Shown in pieces: positions 18,304 to 29,839 of a DNA stretch of 64,000 bases (position 1 is its first letter; every line of letters starts with the position of its first letter). A program made the translations under genes and the position numbers. Source of the DNA: Streptomyces sp. DHE7-1 (GTDB taxonomy: Bacteria; Actinomycetota; Actinomycetes; Streptomycetales; Streptomycetaceae); contig JACJDG010000003.1 in the NCBI GenBank assembly GCA_016432725.1, positions 4,712,001-4,776,000 of the forward strand. Reading direction: 5' to 3'. The notes beneath the pieces are model-generated. The model saw nothing but the letters and a program-made list of their open reading frames with translations. It did no database searches and was not told where the DNA came from.

Positions 18304-18384
18304 GCCGGAGATGCTTCCCCGCGTGACCGCCGCCGAACTACGGGGCATGGTGAGGTGGTGTCGGAACGTACTGCGGAGGCATCC

Positions 18385-19965
<1,581 letters not shown>

Positions 19966-20032
19966 CCCGGGCCCGTCTCGCCCTCCGAAATCCCCGGCCG
20001 GACTGTCGTACCCCCGTGCGACACTCCTTGCC

Positions 20033-20683
20033 ATGTTCGGCGTCATCGATCTCCCCACCTACCTGGCAGGGCTCGTCCTCATCGTGCTGCTGCCCGGTCC
20101 CAACTCGCTCTACGTCCTCTCCGTCGCGGCCCGGCGCGGCGTCCGGTCCGGCTATACCGCCGCCGCCGGCGTGTGGTGCGGGGACACGGTGCTGATGACG
20201 CTGTCCGCCGCCGGGGTCGCCTCGCTGCTGCAGGCCAACGCCGTGCTGTTCGGCATCGTGAAGTACGCCGGCGCCGGCTACCTGACCTGGCTGGCGATCG
20301 GGATGATGCGGGCCGCGTGGCAGATGTGGCGGACCCGGCGGGAGAAGACCGTCGAGGAGACCGCCGACGTCGTCGCGGCCGAGGAGCGGCCGTTCCGCCG
20401 CGCCCTCGTCGTCAGCCTCTTCAACCCCAAGGCGATCCTCTTTTTCGTCGCCTTCTTCGTGCAGTTCGTGGACCCGGGCTACGCCTACCCGGCGCTCTCC
20501 TTCGTCGTCCTCGGCGCCTTCGCGCAGGCGGCCAGCTTCCTGTACCTGAGTGCGCTGATATTCGGCGGCACCCGGCTCGCGGCCGCCTTCCGCCGACGCA
20601 AGCGGCTGTCGGCCACGGCCACCTCCGCGGCGGGCGCCCTGTTCCTCGGCTTCGCGCTCAAGCTGTCGCTGGCGAGCGCGTAG
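20033..20683 (+). CDS. LysE/RhtB-family amino acid exporter (LeuE-like)
   Basis: This 216-aa integral membrane protein has about six hydrophobic helices. The N-terminal VLIVLLPGPNSLYVLSVAAR matches the family's conserved 'PGPN' block. The later FNPKAILFFVAFFVQFVDPG is also diagnostic. The closest functional class is leucine efflux. The gene stands 67 bases after the mutase and ends shortly before a convergent acyltransferase. Confidence 0.88.
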   Translation: MFGVIDLPTYLAGLVLIVLLPGPNSLYVLSVAARRGVRSGYTAAAGVWCGDTVLMTLSAAGVASLLQANAVLFGIVKYAGAGYLTWLAIGMMRAAWQMWRTRREKTVEETADVVAAEERPFRRALVVSLFNPKAILFFVAFFVQFVDPGYAYPALSFVVLGAFAQAASFLYLSALIFGGTRLAAAFRRRKRLSATATSAAGALFLGFALKLSLASA

Positions 20684-20700
20684 GACGCGGGTCCCTTTCT

Positions 20701-21876
20701 CTATTTCGGTTTCGGCAGGGTGAACGACGCCGGAATTCCAGGTGTACGGGATTTCTTCAGCGCCTTCTTCAGGCGCGGGCCGAATGGTTTCTCCACGAAC
20801 CGGTGCATCAGCCACGCCAGTACCAGCATGCCCAGCACGGTCGCCGCGAGCGTCGGATAGGCGGGCAGCCCGAGGCCCCGGTGCAGCACCCGGATGACGA
20901 ACCAGCCCAGGTGCTCGTGGACCAGGTAGAACGGGTAGGTCAGCGCGCCGGCCGTGGCCAGCCAGGGCCAGTTCGCCCACCGGGTCCAGCCCAGTGCCAC
21001 GGCCGCCACGGCGGCGAAGGCCAGGGTGACGATCAGCAGGATGACGAGCGGGACGCGGACGAAGTCGCCGTGCGCGCCCGGGTGCCACAGCCCGCTCGTC
21101 GCGGTGCTCTGCCCGAGCAGCCAGGAGACGGCCACGATGCCCCAGAGCAGCAGGTCGCCGCCGAAGCGGTGGATCAGGTAGAGGGCGAGGCCGCCGACGA
21201 AGAAGGGCGCGTACTCCGGCATGACGATCTGGTCCGTCAGCGCGTTGCCGCTGGTGCGGCACACCACCGCCGCGAGCGTCCACACGGAGGCGAACAGCAC
21301 CACCCGCCGGTAGGTGACCCCGCGCACGACGACGAACAGGGCGAACAGCGCGTAGAAGCGCACCTCGACCCAGAGTGTCCAGCACACGCCCAGCACCCGC
21401 GGCGCTCCCATGGGCTGCTGGAGCATCGTCAGGTTGACCAGGAACTGGTCCGGCCGGACGGCGTGCACCACGGCCGGCAGCACCAGGGCGGCGCCGGTGA
21501 CCAGCACCAGGGCCACCCAGTAGGCGGGATAGAGACGGGCGACCCGGGATCTGAAGAAGTCGCCGAGGCTGCGGCCCCAGCTGCTCATGCAGATGACGAA
21601 ACCGCTGATGACGAAGAAGAACTGGACGCCCAGACAGCCGTACGTCGCCACCTGGGACAGGGACGGGAAGACGCGTGACGGGCTCTGGTGCCAGGACTCC
21701 GAGACCGTGCCGCCGCGTCCGGCGTAGTGGTAGAGGCAGACCATCAGCGCGGCCACGAGCCGCAGACCGTCCAGGGCGTGCAGCCGGCCCCGCTCCCGGG
21801 TGCGGGCGGGGGCCGAGCCCGCCTCGGGCACCGGGGGAGCGGGGACGTCGGCGAGGGAAGGCGAAGAAGCAGGCAT
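20701..21876 (-). CDS. acyltransferase 3-family membrane protein
   Basis: This 391-aa protein has about ten membrane helices. LDGLRLVAALMVCLYHYAGR near the N-terminus contains the catalytic His of acyltransferase 3 (OafA/NodX-like) proteins. FFVISGFVICMSSW and YPAYWVALVLV are the other family signatures. It probably O-acylates a surface polysaccharide or a secondary metabolite. It lies next to the wall glycopolymer cluster and could modify that polymer, although it is transcribed in the opposite direction. Confidence 0.88.
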   Translation of the reverse strand: MPASSPSLADVPAPPVPEAGSAPARTRERGRLHALDGLRLVAALMVCLYHYAGRGGTVSESWHQSPSRVFPSLSQVATYGCLGVQFFFVISGFVICMSSWGRSLGDFFRSRVARLYPAYWVALVLVTGAALVLPAVVHAVRPDQFLVNLTMLQQPMGAPRVLGVCWTLWVEVRFYALFALFVVVRGVTYRRVVLFASVWTLAAVVCRTSGNALTDQIVMPEYAPFFVGGLALYLIHRFGGDLLLWGIVAVSWLLGQSTATSGLWHPGAHGDFVRVPLVILLIVTLAFAAVAAVALGWTRWANWPWLATAGALTYPFYLVHEHLGWFVIRVLHRGLGLPAYPTLAATVLGMLVLAWLMHRFVEKPFGPRLKKALKKSRTPGIPASFTLPKPK

Positions 21877-22140
21877 GGTGCCCCAGAACCTAGTCGATAA
21901 AACGCTGATAATCCCGATCCCATTTGTGAAAGTCCCCGCTGCACAGCTATCGGATCACCGGTACCTGGGCGAATCACGGAAACGGCTTGGTTGACAGCCC
22001 AACCATTCGCCGTGCCGTCCGAATTCGTTCACCCGGACGTCGTTTTGGCTTCCTAGTTTCTCCATCAACCCCCACGTTTCGGCAAACCCATGGCATGCCG
22101 CCGTATACACAGTCTTTGCTTGGCACACATCAGGAGAGCT

Positions 22141-23598
22141 ATGACGAGGGTCCAGAACCGGCGGACGCCCGCTAGTGGAGGGGGACTGGAGGACTGCCTG
22201 CGCGCCTGCGCCGTTCACAGCGGCAAACTCGTGGGCAGCCTCGACCGCCGGCGCACGGAACTGGCCGAGCAGCTGCGCAGGCTGCTCGTGGTGGCCAGCA
22301 CCACCGGCACCGCCGCGCCCGCGCCCGCCCCGTCCGGGGGCGCGACCGCGCTGCTCAAGCGGGCCGTCAAGGGCCCCGGCGTACCCGCCGGCGGCATGGG
22401 CAACGACCTGCTGGACGCCCTGCTGGCCGTCGCGGGCAAGGCCCTGGAGTGCGGCTACGACGACGAGCTGCACCTCGCCCTGCGGATCAGCGACACCGTC
22501 CTCGACCGGCGCCGCAACTCCCGGGCCGGCTGGCGGCTGCGCGCCCGCGTCCTGGAGGCGCTCGGCGAGGAGCACGAGGCCGTCGAGGCCTACGAGCGCT
22601 ACCTGGAGCTGACCGAGGAGGACGGCTTCGGCGTGGCCGCCCGGATCACCGGGCTGCGCCGGGCCGCCGAGCGCGAGCGCGACCTGCTCGCCCTGCTGGA
22701 GCGCCAGTGCCCGCGCGCCGCGGACTTCGCCCGGGGACCCGCCACCGACGTCTGGGCCGAGGGCCTCGCCCTGCACGCCGGCGGCGACTGGGAGGCGGCC
22801 GAACCCCGCCTGGTCGGCGCCCTGCTGGCGCTCGCCGCCGAGCAGGCCCCGGTCGCCGACCGGCAGGAACTGCTCGGCCAGTACCTCGAACTGCGCACCG
22901 GCATCCCCGGCGGCGACCTCACCGAGGCCGTCGCCCTCTACGCCGAACAGCGCCGGGTCCGCATGCGCGGCCCCGTCGCCGACCCCACCGTCGGCGGCGT
23001 GAACTGGATCGGCCTCGGCGAGTTCCGCAACCTGATCGCCGGAAAGTCCGTGTGCCTGATCGCCAACTCGGGCCGCGTGGGCCAGAGCGGCCTCGGCAAG
23101 GCGATCGACGACTACGACCTCGTCGTGCGCTTCAACTCCTACCGGATCGACCCGAAGCACACCGGCGGCCGCACCGACATCCACGCCACCATCCACAAGC
23201 ACGGCTTCAACTGGGACAAGCCGGTGACCACCCGGCTCGTCTTCGGCGGCGTCTCCGGCGACTGGAAGCACTCGCTGCGCAACCGCCTGGTGCCCGGCGC
23301 CCAGCGCCACCTCGGCGACGAGTCGCTGCGCTGGCCCGTCCGCAACATCGGCCGGCTCGGCAACGACGTGTGGTCGGGAATCCCCACCACCGGCTTCAAC
23401 ACGCTGTGGCTGCTGGACTTCCTGGACGTCAGCCCCGTCCTCGACCTGATCGGCTTCGACTTCTACGAGAGCGGCGCCTACCGCGTGCCGGAGGCCATGA
23501 AGCTCGCGATCACGTCCGTGCACGAATACACCAGCGAGAAGGCATGGGTCATGGAGCGGGCCCAGAGCGTGACCGACATGAGGATATCCCTGCGATGA
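22141..23598 (+). CDS. GT29-type sialyltransferase with N-terminal helical repeat domain
   Basis: This 485-aa protein starts at ATG 22141 behind AGGAGAG. Residues 1-290 are helical and TPR-like (EALGEEHEAVEAYERYLELT). From residue 300 the GT29 sialylmotifs appear. The L motif is VCLIANSGRVGQSGLGKAID with DDYDLVVRFNSY. The S motif is PTTGFNTLWLLDFL...LIGFDF. The VS-like H-E pair is in HEYTSEKAW near residue 461. The enzyme should transfer a nonulosonic acid from its CMP donor. It overlaps the next gene by four bases. GT29 is mainly a eukaryotic family, which makes this notable. Confidence 0.82.
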   Translation: MTRVQNRRTPASGGGLEDCLRACAVHSGKLVGSLDRRRTELAEQLRRLLVVASTTGTAAPAPAPSGGATALLKRAVKGPGVPAGGMGNDLLDALLAVAGKALECGYDDELHLALRISDTVLDRRRNSRAGWRLRARVLEALGEEHEAVEAYERYLELTEEDGFGVAARITGLRRAAERERDLLALLERQCPRAADFARGPATDVWAEGLALHAGGDWEAAEPRLVGALLALAAEQAPVADRQELLGQYLELRTGIPGGDLTEAVALYAEQRRVRMRGPVADPTVGGVNWIGLGEFRNLIAGKSVCLIANSGRVGQSGLGKAIDDYDLVVRFNSYRIDPKHTGGRTDIHATIHKHGFNWDKPVTTRLVFGGVSGDWKHSLRNRLVPGAQRHLGDESLRWPVRNIGRLGNDVWSGIPTTGFNTLWLLDFLDVSPVLDLIGFDFYESGAYRVPEAMKLAITSVHEYTSEKAWVMERAQSVTDMRISLR

Positions 23599-25910
23599 CC
23601 ACCGCCACCCCGGTAGTACCGGAGACCTCCGCACACGCGCTGACCGGCAAGCGGCGCATCGCCTTCGCGAGCTTCGTCGACGAGAACTACCTGCCCGGGT
23701 TCCTCGTCCTGCTGCGCAGCCTCGCCCTGTCCAACCCCGGCGTCTGCGAGGACTTCGTCGTCCTGCACGACGACCTCAAGCCCTCCTCCGTCGCCCGCAT
23801 CCGCGCCCTGCACCCGAGGATCGTGCTGCGCCGCGTCGACGCCGCCCACTACGACTCCTACGCCAAGGGCGACCAGGACAACTACCTCGTCCGCAAGGCG
23901 TACTTCATCCTCGACGTCTTCCGGCTGCGCGACTACGACACGGTCATCACCCTGGACACCGACATGGTCGTCCTCGGCGACCTGCGCGAACTGCTCTCCC
24001 TGCGCGAGGGGCTCGCGGCCGTGCCGCAGTTCTTCTACGGGCAGCACAAGCTCAACTCCGGGCTGCTGGTCATCCAGCGCGAGTACCTCTCCGACGCGTT
24101 CTGCGCCCGGCTCGACGCGGTCGGGCGCGGCGGCGGCTACGAACTCGACAAGCACGACCAGGGCATCCTCAACGCCGTCCTCGACGGCGACTTCGTCCGC
24201 CTGGACACCCGCTACAACTTCGTCAAGCGGCGCCTGTCCGGCGACCTGCCGGTCCCGGACGACACCGCGATCCTGCACTTCACCGGCCGGCACAAGCCCT
24301 GGCAGGGCGGCGAGGCCGGATACCAGCGGGCCGAGGAGCGCTGGCGCGAGTTCGAGCTGTCCGACGCCGACTTCCACGCGGCCTACCTGGGCAGCGGCGG
24401 CACCCTCCACCACGACCTGCTGGTGCACTACGGCACCCCGCACGTGCGGCGCACCGGGGACGTGGAGGCCGCCCGCAAGGTCGCCGCCGCGCACATCGGG
24501 GCCGGCGAGTACCAGGACGCCGTCGACCTCCTGAGCGGCGTGCGCATCCCGCTGGACGAGGCCTGGCCGCACGAGGTGTTCGGGCACGCCCTGATGAGCG
24601 TCTCGCGCTACGCGGAGGCGAAGACTCAGCTCCTGCTGGCCACCGCCGCCCCCAACCGGGCCGCCACCGCCTACGCCCGGCTCGCCCAGATGGCCTGGGT
24701 GCACGGCGACAACGCCGAGGCGCTGGGGCACGCCACCGCCGGCCTCACCGTCGACCCCACCCACCGCTCCAGCCGGCTGTGGGCCCAGCGCGCCGCCGCC
24801 GTCCCGGCCCAGGAGCAGGGCGCCGCCGAGGACCAGCTCGCCCACGTCGCCTTCTACATGGACCGGCAGGGCAACGCGGGTGACAAGCTGCTGCCCGAGA
24901 CCGTCCGGCTCGCCTTCGGCCCCGACACCACCTCCCGCCGCTGGACCTCCGTCCACGCCCACCGGCTGTTCGACAGGGCCGCCCTGGAACGGGTCAACGC
25001 CCGGCGCGGCCTGGTCATCGGCGGCGGCGGACTGTTCATCCCCGACACCATGCCCAACGGCAACAGCGCCTGGCAGTGGAACGTCCCGGACGAGCACCTG
25101 CGCGCCGTCGACGTGCCGGTCGTGGTGTTCGCGGTCGGCTTCAACGCCTTCGACGGGCAGTCGTACCGCGCCCGGCGGTTCAACGAGAGCCTGCGGCTGC
25201 TGGTGGAGAAGTCCGCCTTCTTCGGACTGCGCAACCACGGCTCCATCGCCAGGGTCCGCTCCCTGCTCCCGCCCGAGCTGCACGACCGGGTCGTCTTCCA
25301 GCCCTGCCCGACCACGGTCATGCGCCAGTTGGTGGTCGGCTGGACCGACCCGGCGTACCGCGAGGACACCGTCCTGCTGAACGCCGCCTACGACCGCGCG
25401 GGCCTGCGCTTCGGGCACGACTACGCGCACTTCCTCGCCGAGACGGCGAAGGCCGTGCGCGCGATCGGCGCCCACACCGAGGTCCGCTGCGTCGCCCACT
25501 CCCTGGACGACGAGCGGATCGCCTTCGACCTGCGCCGCGAACACGGGATCTCGCTCCCGGTGATCCCGATGTACGACTTCGACAACGACGCCATCCGCGA
25601 GACCTACGCGAGGACGAAGCTGGTCATCGGCATGCGCGGGCACGCCGGCATGATCCCCTTCGGGGTCGGCACGCCCATCGTCAGCCTGATCTCGCACCCG
25701 AAGATGGCGTACTTCCTCAGCGACATCGAGCGCCCCGAATGGGGGGTCTCGGTGCACGAGCGGAACCTGGGCGAGGTGCTCACCGAACGGGCGCTCGACA
25801 TCCTCGACCACCACGACCGGGCCGTCGCCGACGTGCACGGCCGGCAGGAACTGCTGTGGCAGGTCACCCAGGAGAACGCGGCCCGGATCCGCACGGTCCT
25901 CGGCCGCTGA
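23595..25910 (+). CDS. GT8 glycosyltransferase fused to a polysaccharide pyruvyltransferase
   Basis: This 771-aa protein has three parts. Residues 15-255 form a GT8/glycogenin-like domain with the metal-binding LDTDMV (about 120) and the 'HFTGRHKPW' closing motif. Residues 270-420 are helical TPR-like repeats. Residues 425-771 form a polysaccharide pyruvyltransferase (CsaB/WcaK-like) domain with RQGNAGDKLL, VIGGGGLFIPD, FFGLRNHGS and GMRGHAGMIPFGVGTP. One polypeptide may therefore add a hexose and decorate it with a ketal pyruvate. The start overlaps the GT29 stop (ATGA). Confidence 0.85.
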   Translation: MTTATPVVPETSAHALTGKRRIAFASFVDENYLPGFLVLLRSLALSNPGVCEDFVVLHDDLKPSSVARIRALHPRIVLRRVDAAHYDSYAKGDQDNYLVRKAYFILDVFRLRDYDTVITLDTDMVVLGDLRELLSLREGLAAVPQFFYGQHKLNSGLLVIQREYLSDAFCARLDAVGRGGGYELDKHDQGILNAVLDGDFVRLDTRYNFVKRRLSGDLPVPDDTAILHFTGRHKPWQGGEAGYQRAEERWREFELSDADFHAAYLGSGGTLHHDLLVHYGTPHVRRTGDVEAARKVAAAHIGAGEYQDAVDLLSGVRIPLDEAWPHEVFGHALMSVSRYAEAKTQLLLATAAPNRAATAYARLAQMAWVHGDNAEALGHATAGLTVDPTHRSSRLWAQRAAAVPAQEQGAAEDQLAHVAFYMDRQGNAGDKLLPETVRLAFGPDTTSRRWTSVHAHRLFDRAALERVNARRGLVIGGGGLFIPDTMPNGNSAWQWNVPDEHLRAVDVPVVVFAVGFNAFDGQSYRARRFNESLRLLVEKSAFFGLRNHGSIARVRSLLPPELHDRVVFQPCPTTVMRQLVVGWTDPAYREDTVLLNAAYDRAGLRFGHDYAHFLAETAKAVRAIGAHTEVRCVAHSLDDERIAFDLRREHGISLPVIPMYDFDNDAIRETYARTKLVIGMRGHAGMIPFGVGTPIVSLISHPKMAYFLSDIERPEWGVSVHERNLGEVLTERALDILDHHDRAVADVHGRQELLWQVTQENAARIRTVLGR

Positions 25911-25920
25911 ACACCGCGAA

Positions 25921-25945
25921 GGGCGGGCCCGCGAAGGGCCCGCCC
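25921..25945. terminator. bidirectional terminator
   Basis: A perfect 10-bp inverted repeat (GGGCGGGCCC, loop GCGAA) lies between the convergent GT8-pyruvyltransferase and polysialyltransferase-like genes. Confidence 0.8.
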
Positions 25946-25964
25946 CGGGAGGGAAAGGGGGTGA

Positions 25965-27298
25965 TCAGCGGCGGACGACCCGGCGCAGACCGCGCGCCCT
26001 GCGCGCCATCCGGCGGACGGTGGCGTTGCGCGGGATGAACGCGAGCTGGGACGGCATCCCGCCGGGCAGTGCCAGCGAGGTCAGCCGCTTGCGCTTGAAG
26101 TAGCGCAGGGTCCGGGCGTCCAGGCTGCCCGCGAGGTACCGCTCGGTCTCATTGCGCAGCCCGGGCAGGATCTTCGGCTGCATCGCGAAGCCCACCGCGC
26201 GTACCAGCTCGCCCAGCGCCGCCACGTCCATGCCCGGCCGCCCCTCGCGGACCGCGGCCTGGTCGTCCAGGTCCGGCAGCAGCGCGTCGACCACGGTGAC
26301 CGGGATCCGGTTGCTGTTCTCGAACGGCGTCAGCCGCTCCAGCAGCATCCCGGTGCCGACCCGGGCCACCGGCAGGCCGTACAGCGCCGCGGCGGTGAGC
26401 AGGGCGGTGGAGAAGCAGCCCACGACCAGCGCCGGACGCGTCCGCTGGTACAGCACCTCGGCGAGGACCGGCGTGTCCAGCACGGTGAGGTCCACCCCGA
26501 GCCGCTCCGCCTCCTCCTCCAAGGTGCGGGTGAAGCGCGCGGGTGCGGTGGGGTGCGGCTTGAACACCACTGTGCCGTGCCCGAGCCGATGGGCACCGCG
26601 CAGCATCCGCACGTGCAGGTCCTCCTCCTCCTCGGGGTGAGGATCTCCAGCGCGGACAGGTACTGGCCGAGCAGCAGCGCCGGCTCCTCCACCGCGGGCA
26701 GCTCGTCGGCCGGCGGCGCGAGTTCGGCCAGGACCTTGGTGAAGGCGGCCGTCGGCACGATCTCCGCCGGGACGCCGAACTCGGTGAGCAGCAGCGGCTC
26801 CAGGTCCGGCACCAGGTCCAGGTGGAGCACCCGGTCCACCCGGGTGCCGACCAGCGGGTCGATCTTGTTCCGGGTGGGGCCGTAGCTCATCAGGCCGTCC
26901 GCGTAGACGGTGACCGGGGCGCCGGTGAAGATCTGGGCGAGCGAGAGCGACGGGTTGACCTGGATCGACTCCACGGCCAGCTCCACGTCCTCGTCCCCGA
27001 GCCGCCACTCGTGGCGCAGATACCGCTCCCAGAGCGGCAGGTCCTCCGGCCGGGGCGCCCAGCCGCCGGGGTGGAAGGGGAAGATCGCCTCGTTGTACGA
27101 CAGCACCTCGTCGAAGCGCTCGCGCAGCCGCTCGAAGCCGGGCATCAGGTCTGGTCCCGGCGTGGTCTCGGGCGTGGCCGCGTTGTTGCAGACCAGCAGG
27201 ATCCGCCGGTCGGCGGGGCGGAAGCAGCCGGAGTCCAGGGCGGCCGCCAGGGTGGCCGTGCCGTAGAGCGTCGACGCCTGGAAGATCTGGGTGGTCAC
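25965..27298 (-). CDS. alpha-2,8-polysialyltransferase-family glycosyltransferase (frameshifted in this sequence)
   Basis: The product is about 444 aa from GTG 27298. The N-terminal part begins VTTQIFQASTLYGTATLAAA, the 'S.yga..laa' opening seen in bacterial polysialyltransferase-like proteins. The C-terminal part has the catalytic-type motif VFKPHPTAPARF and VVGCFSTALLTAAALYGLPV, comparable to the HP and SS/T motifs of sialyltransferase clan enzymes. One base must be restored in the GGGG at 26634-26637 to join them. The gene overlaps the GT2 stop (GTGA). It probably extends or caps the nonulosonic polymer. Confidence 0.72.
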
Positions 27299-28272
27299 GC
27301 GGCGGCTCCCGCGGGGGCGGGGCGGCGGCGCAGCCGGCGCAGCTTGGTGGCGCGTTCCAGGTCCATGGAGTCCAGCGCCTCGTCCAGGACGTCCTGCGGC
27401 ATGCGCCGCAGCGCCGCCGTACTCATGGATTTCAGTTTTCTCGCCACCGCCGGCTCGAACCTTTCGATGGATCCCAGGTGATGGGAAATGATGGCGCAAT
27501 ACGTGCGGACGGCCTTCGGCAGCAGCACACCGGCTTCCGGGTCCTCGGCGGTTTCCGCGACGACCTGATCGAAAGCGCGGATGAAATCGAGCTGACGGAC
27601 ATCACCGATCTGGGTGAGAGACGAGGCGACCCCGCGCCGGTAGAACACCCCGAGCAGGCCGACCGCGGCGAACGACCGCGCCTCCCGGTGCAGCTTCCAG
27701 ATCCACGGCCGGTCCTCGGCCGTGCGCAGCCCGTCGGTGAAGTGCAGCAACCCTCTGTCCACCAGCCGGCGGTGGTAGACGCCCGCCCAGGCGTAGGCGT
27801 AGTCCACGGAGGTCGACCGGTCCGCGGGCAGGATCGCCTCGCGCGGGTCCAGCACCGCGTTCCGCCGCCCGACCGGCACCCGGTGCACGGTGCGGGCCCG
27901 CGCCGTGCACTGCACATGGTCGGTGCGCAGGAAGTCGCAGCCCAGTTCCTCGATGGCGGCGACTAGCTTCGGGTAGTAGCCGGGGGCGAGCCAGTCGTCC
28001 CCGTCCAGGAAGGTCAGGTACTCGCCGCGCGCCCGGTCGATGCCGGTGTTGCGGGCGGTCGCCAGACCCCCGTTCCGCTCGTGCCGGACGACGACCGCGC
28101 CCGGCAGCTCGCGTTCCGCGCGCGCGAGGATCTCTGGTGTCCCGTCGCGGGAACAATCGTCGACGAGAATGAATTCGAAGTCCTCACGCGCGTTCGCACC
28201 GAGGCTCCTCAGGGTGTCGGGCGCGTATTGCTGCACGTTGTAGAACGGCACGATGACGGAGAGCTTGACCAC
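27295..28272 (-). CDS. family 2 glycosyltransferase
   Basis: The product is about 325 aa from GTG 28272 (VVKLSVIVPFYNVQQYAPDT). The GT-A fold is shown by FILVDDCSRDGTPEILARAE, RNTGIDRARGEYLTFLDGDDW (with the DxD-like metal site) and the acceptor-side ED in RTAEDRPWIWKLH. It is cytoplasmic, with no membrane anchor. It is cotranscribed with the overlapping polysialyltransferase-like gene and divergent from the next glycosyltransferase. It probably assembles the polymer repeat or its linkage unit. Confidence 0.88.
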   Translation of the reverse strand: MVKLSVIVPFYNVQQYAPDTLRSLGANAREDFEFILVDDCSRDGTPEILARAERELPGAVVVRHERNGGLATARNTGIDRARGEYLTFLDGDDWLAPGYYPKLVAAIEELGCDFLRTDHVQCTARARTVHRVPVGRRNAVLDPREAILPADRSTSVDYAYAWAGVYHRRLVDRGLLHFTDGLRTAEDRPWIWKLHREARSFAAVGLLGVFYRRGVASSLTQIGDVRQLDFIRAFDQVVAETAEDPEAGVLLPKAVRTYCAIISHHLGSIERFEPAVARKLKSMSTAALRRMPQDVLDEALDSMDLERATKLRRLRRRPAPAGAAA

Positions 28273-28470
28273 GTCACGGACGTTAGGGCGAAGCCCGTCA
28301 TTCGTCTTGACCGTCGGCTTGATGCCGGGTGAACGACGCGTGGCGAAGCTGTGAACCAGGGCTTTTCCCGCGCCGATCGCGGCCCGATTCGCCATTCGGC
28401 GATGTGCTGTTAACCGTTTGTTGCATTCGGGTTGGGCGGAACCTCGGAATGCCTTCCTAGCGTCTTCGGC

Positions 28471-29807
28471 GTGCCAGCAAGTGCAACGAAGTCCCTGCGG
28501 ATCGCCGTCCTGGCGGACTCCGACACCCGGTGGAAGTGGGGCGCGCTCACCGCGCGACGCCTCGCCCCCACCGGTGCCGACGTCCGGCTCGACGGCTACC
28601 TCCTGCGCGGACGAGCCACCCCCACCGCCCGCCAGCTCCGGGAGGTCGGCGTCCGCGCCGACTCCCTCAGCGAGGTCACCGGCGTCCAGTTCCTGCGCGC
28701 CATGAGCGAGAACGCCGAGGAGCCGTACGACGTCCTCGTCCTCGCCCTGGTCGGCGGCGGTGTGCAGGCGATGCTGCACGGGCTGCGCAACGCCTGGGCC
28801 TCCGGCGGGCGCCCCGTCGTCGTCACCGGATACGTCGGTGTCGTCTACGAGAAGCTCGCCGACGGCCTGCTGCTGCGCCACGGAGCCGATCTCGTCCTCG
28901 CGAACTCGGCCCACGACGCGGACCGCTTCCGGGCCGTGTACGAAGGGGTCGGCGCCGACGCCGCCGCGGTCACCGAGGTCGCGCTGCCCTTCCTCGGCGG
29001 GGAGCCCTACGCCGGCGAACACGACCCCTACACCGTGGTGTTCGCGGCCCAGCCGTCCGTCCCGGACAACCGCCGGGACCGCGCCTACCTGCTGAACCGG
29101 CTCATCGAGCACGCCCGCCGGCACCCCGGGCGCGAGGTGCTGCTGAAGCTGCGCTCCAAGCCCGGCGAACACACCACCCACATCGAGGAACTGCCCTACC
29201 AGAAGCTGGTCCAGGGCATGGCGCCGCCCGCCAACTTCCGTCTGGTCTACGGCCACATGGGCGAGGTGCTGGACCGCACCGACCTGCTGGTCACGGTCAG
29301 CTCCACGGCCGCCCTCGAGGCCCTGCACCGGCGCATCCCCACGGCCGTCCTGACCGACCTGGGCGTGCGCGAGGTGCTCGGCAACCACCACTTCACCGGC
29401 TCCGGCTGCCTGGCCTCCTGGGACCAGCTCGACGCCGGGCACCGCCCGGCCGCCGACCCGGAGTGGCTGGCCCGGCAGGGCGTGTGCGCTGGGGGCGCCC
29501 CCTCCGGGGAGGTTCCTACGGGGCCGCCTTCGACACCGCCCGCGAACGCATCACCAGGCTGCTGGACCGGCCGGGCGGCCTGCCGCCCCTGAACCCCTAC
29601 TACACACCCGAGACCGCGCCCGGCTACCTGCCCGGCATCCTCGCCCGCCACCACCTCGGCCCCGACGGCGCCCCGCTGCCCGGCGCGCCCGCCGCCGACA
29701 AGGAGCCCGGCCCCGTCCGCCAGATCGTGCGCCGGGCCGCGCGCGGCGCCTACCGCCACGGCGTGCAGCGGGTGGCCCCCGTGATCCGACGGATGGGGGA
29801 GCTGTGA
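28471..29807 (+). CDS. putative glycosyltransferase, DUF6716-like (frameshifted in this sequence)
   Basis: The product is about 445 aa from GTG 28471. It has a GT-B-like arrangement: SLRIAVLADSDTRWKWGALT at the N-terminus, VVVTGYVGVVYEKLADGLLL in the middle, and LLKLRSKPGEHTTHIEELPY then VTVSSTAALEALHRRIPTAV toward the C-terminus. The final 90 residues (GSYGAAFDTARERITRLLDR...) need one base restored in the GGGG at 29506-29509. I see no convincing ribosome binding site, so it may be translated leaderless from a promoter just upstream. The family name is from memory. Confidence 0.65.
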
Positions 29808-29839
29808 GCGGCCGGATCCCACGTCAAGGAGAGAACCCC

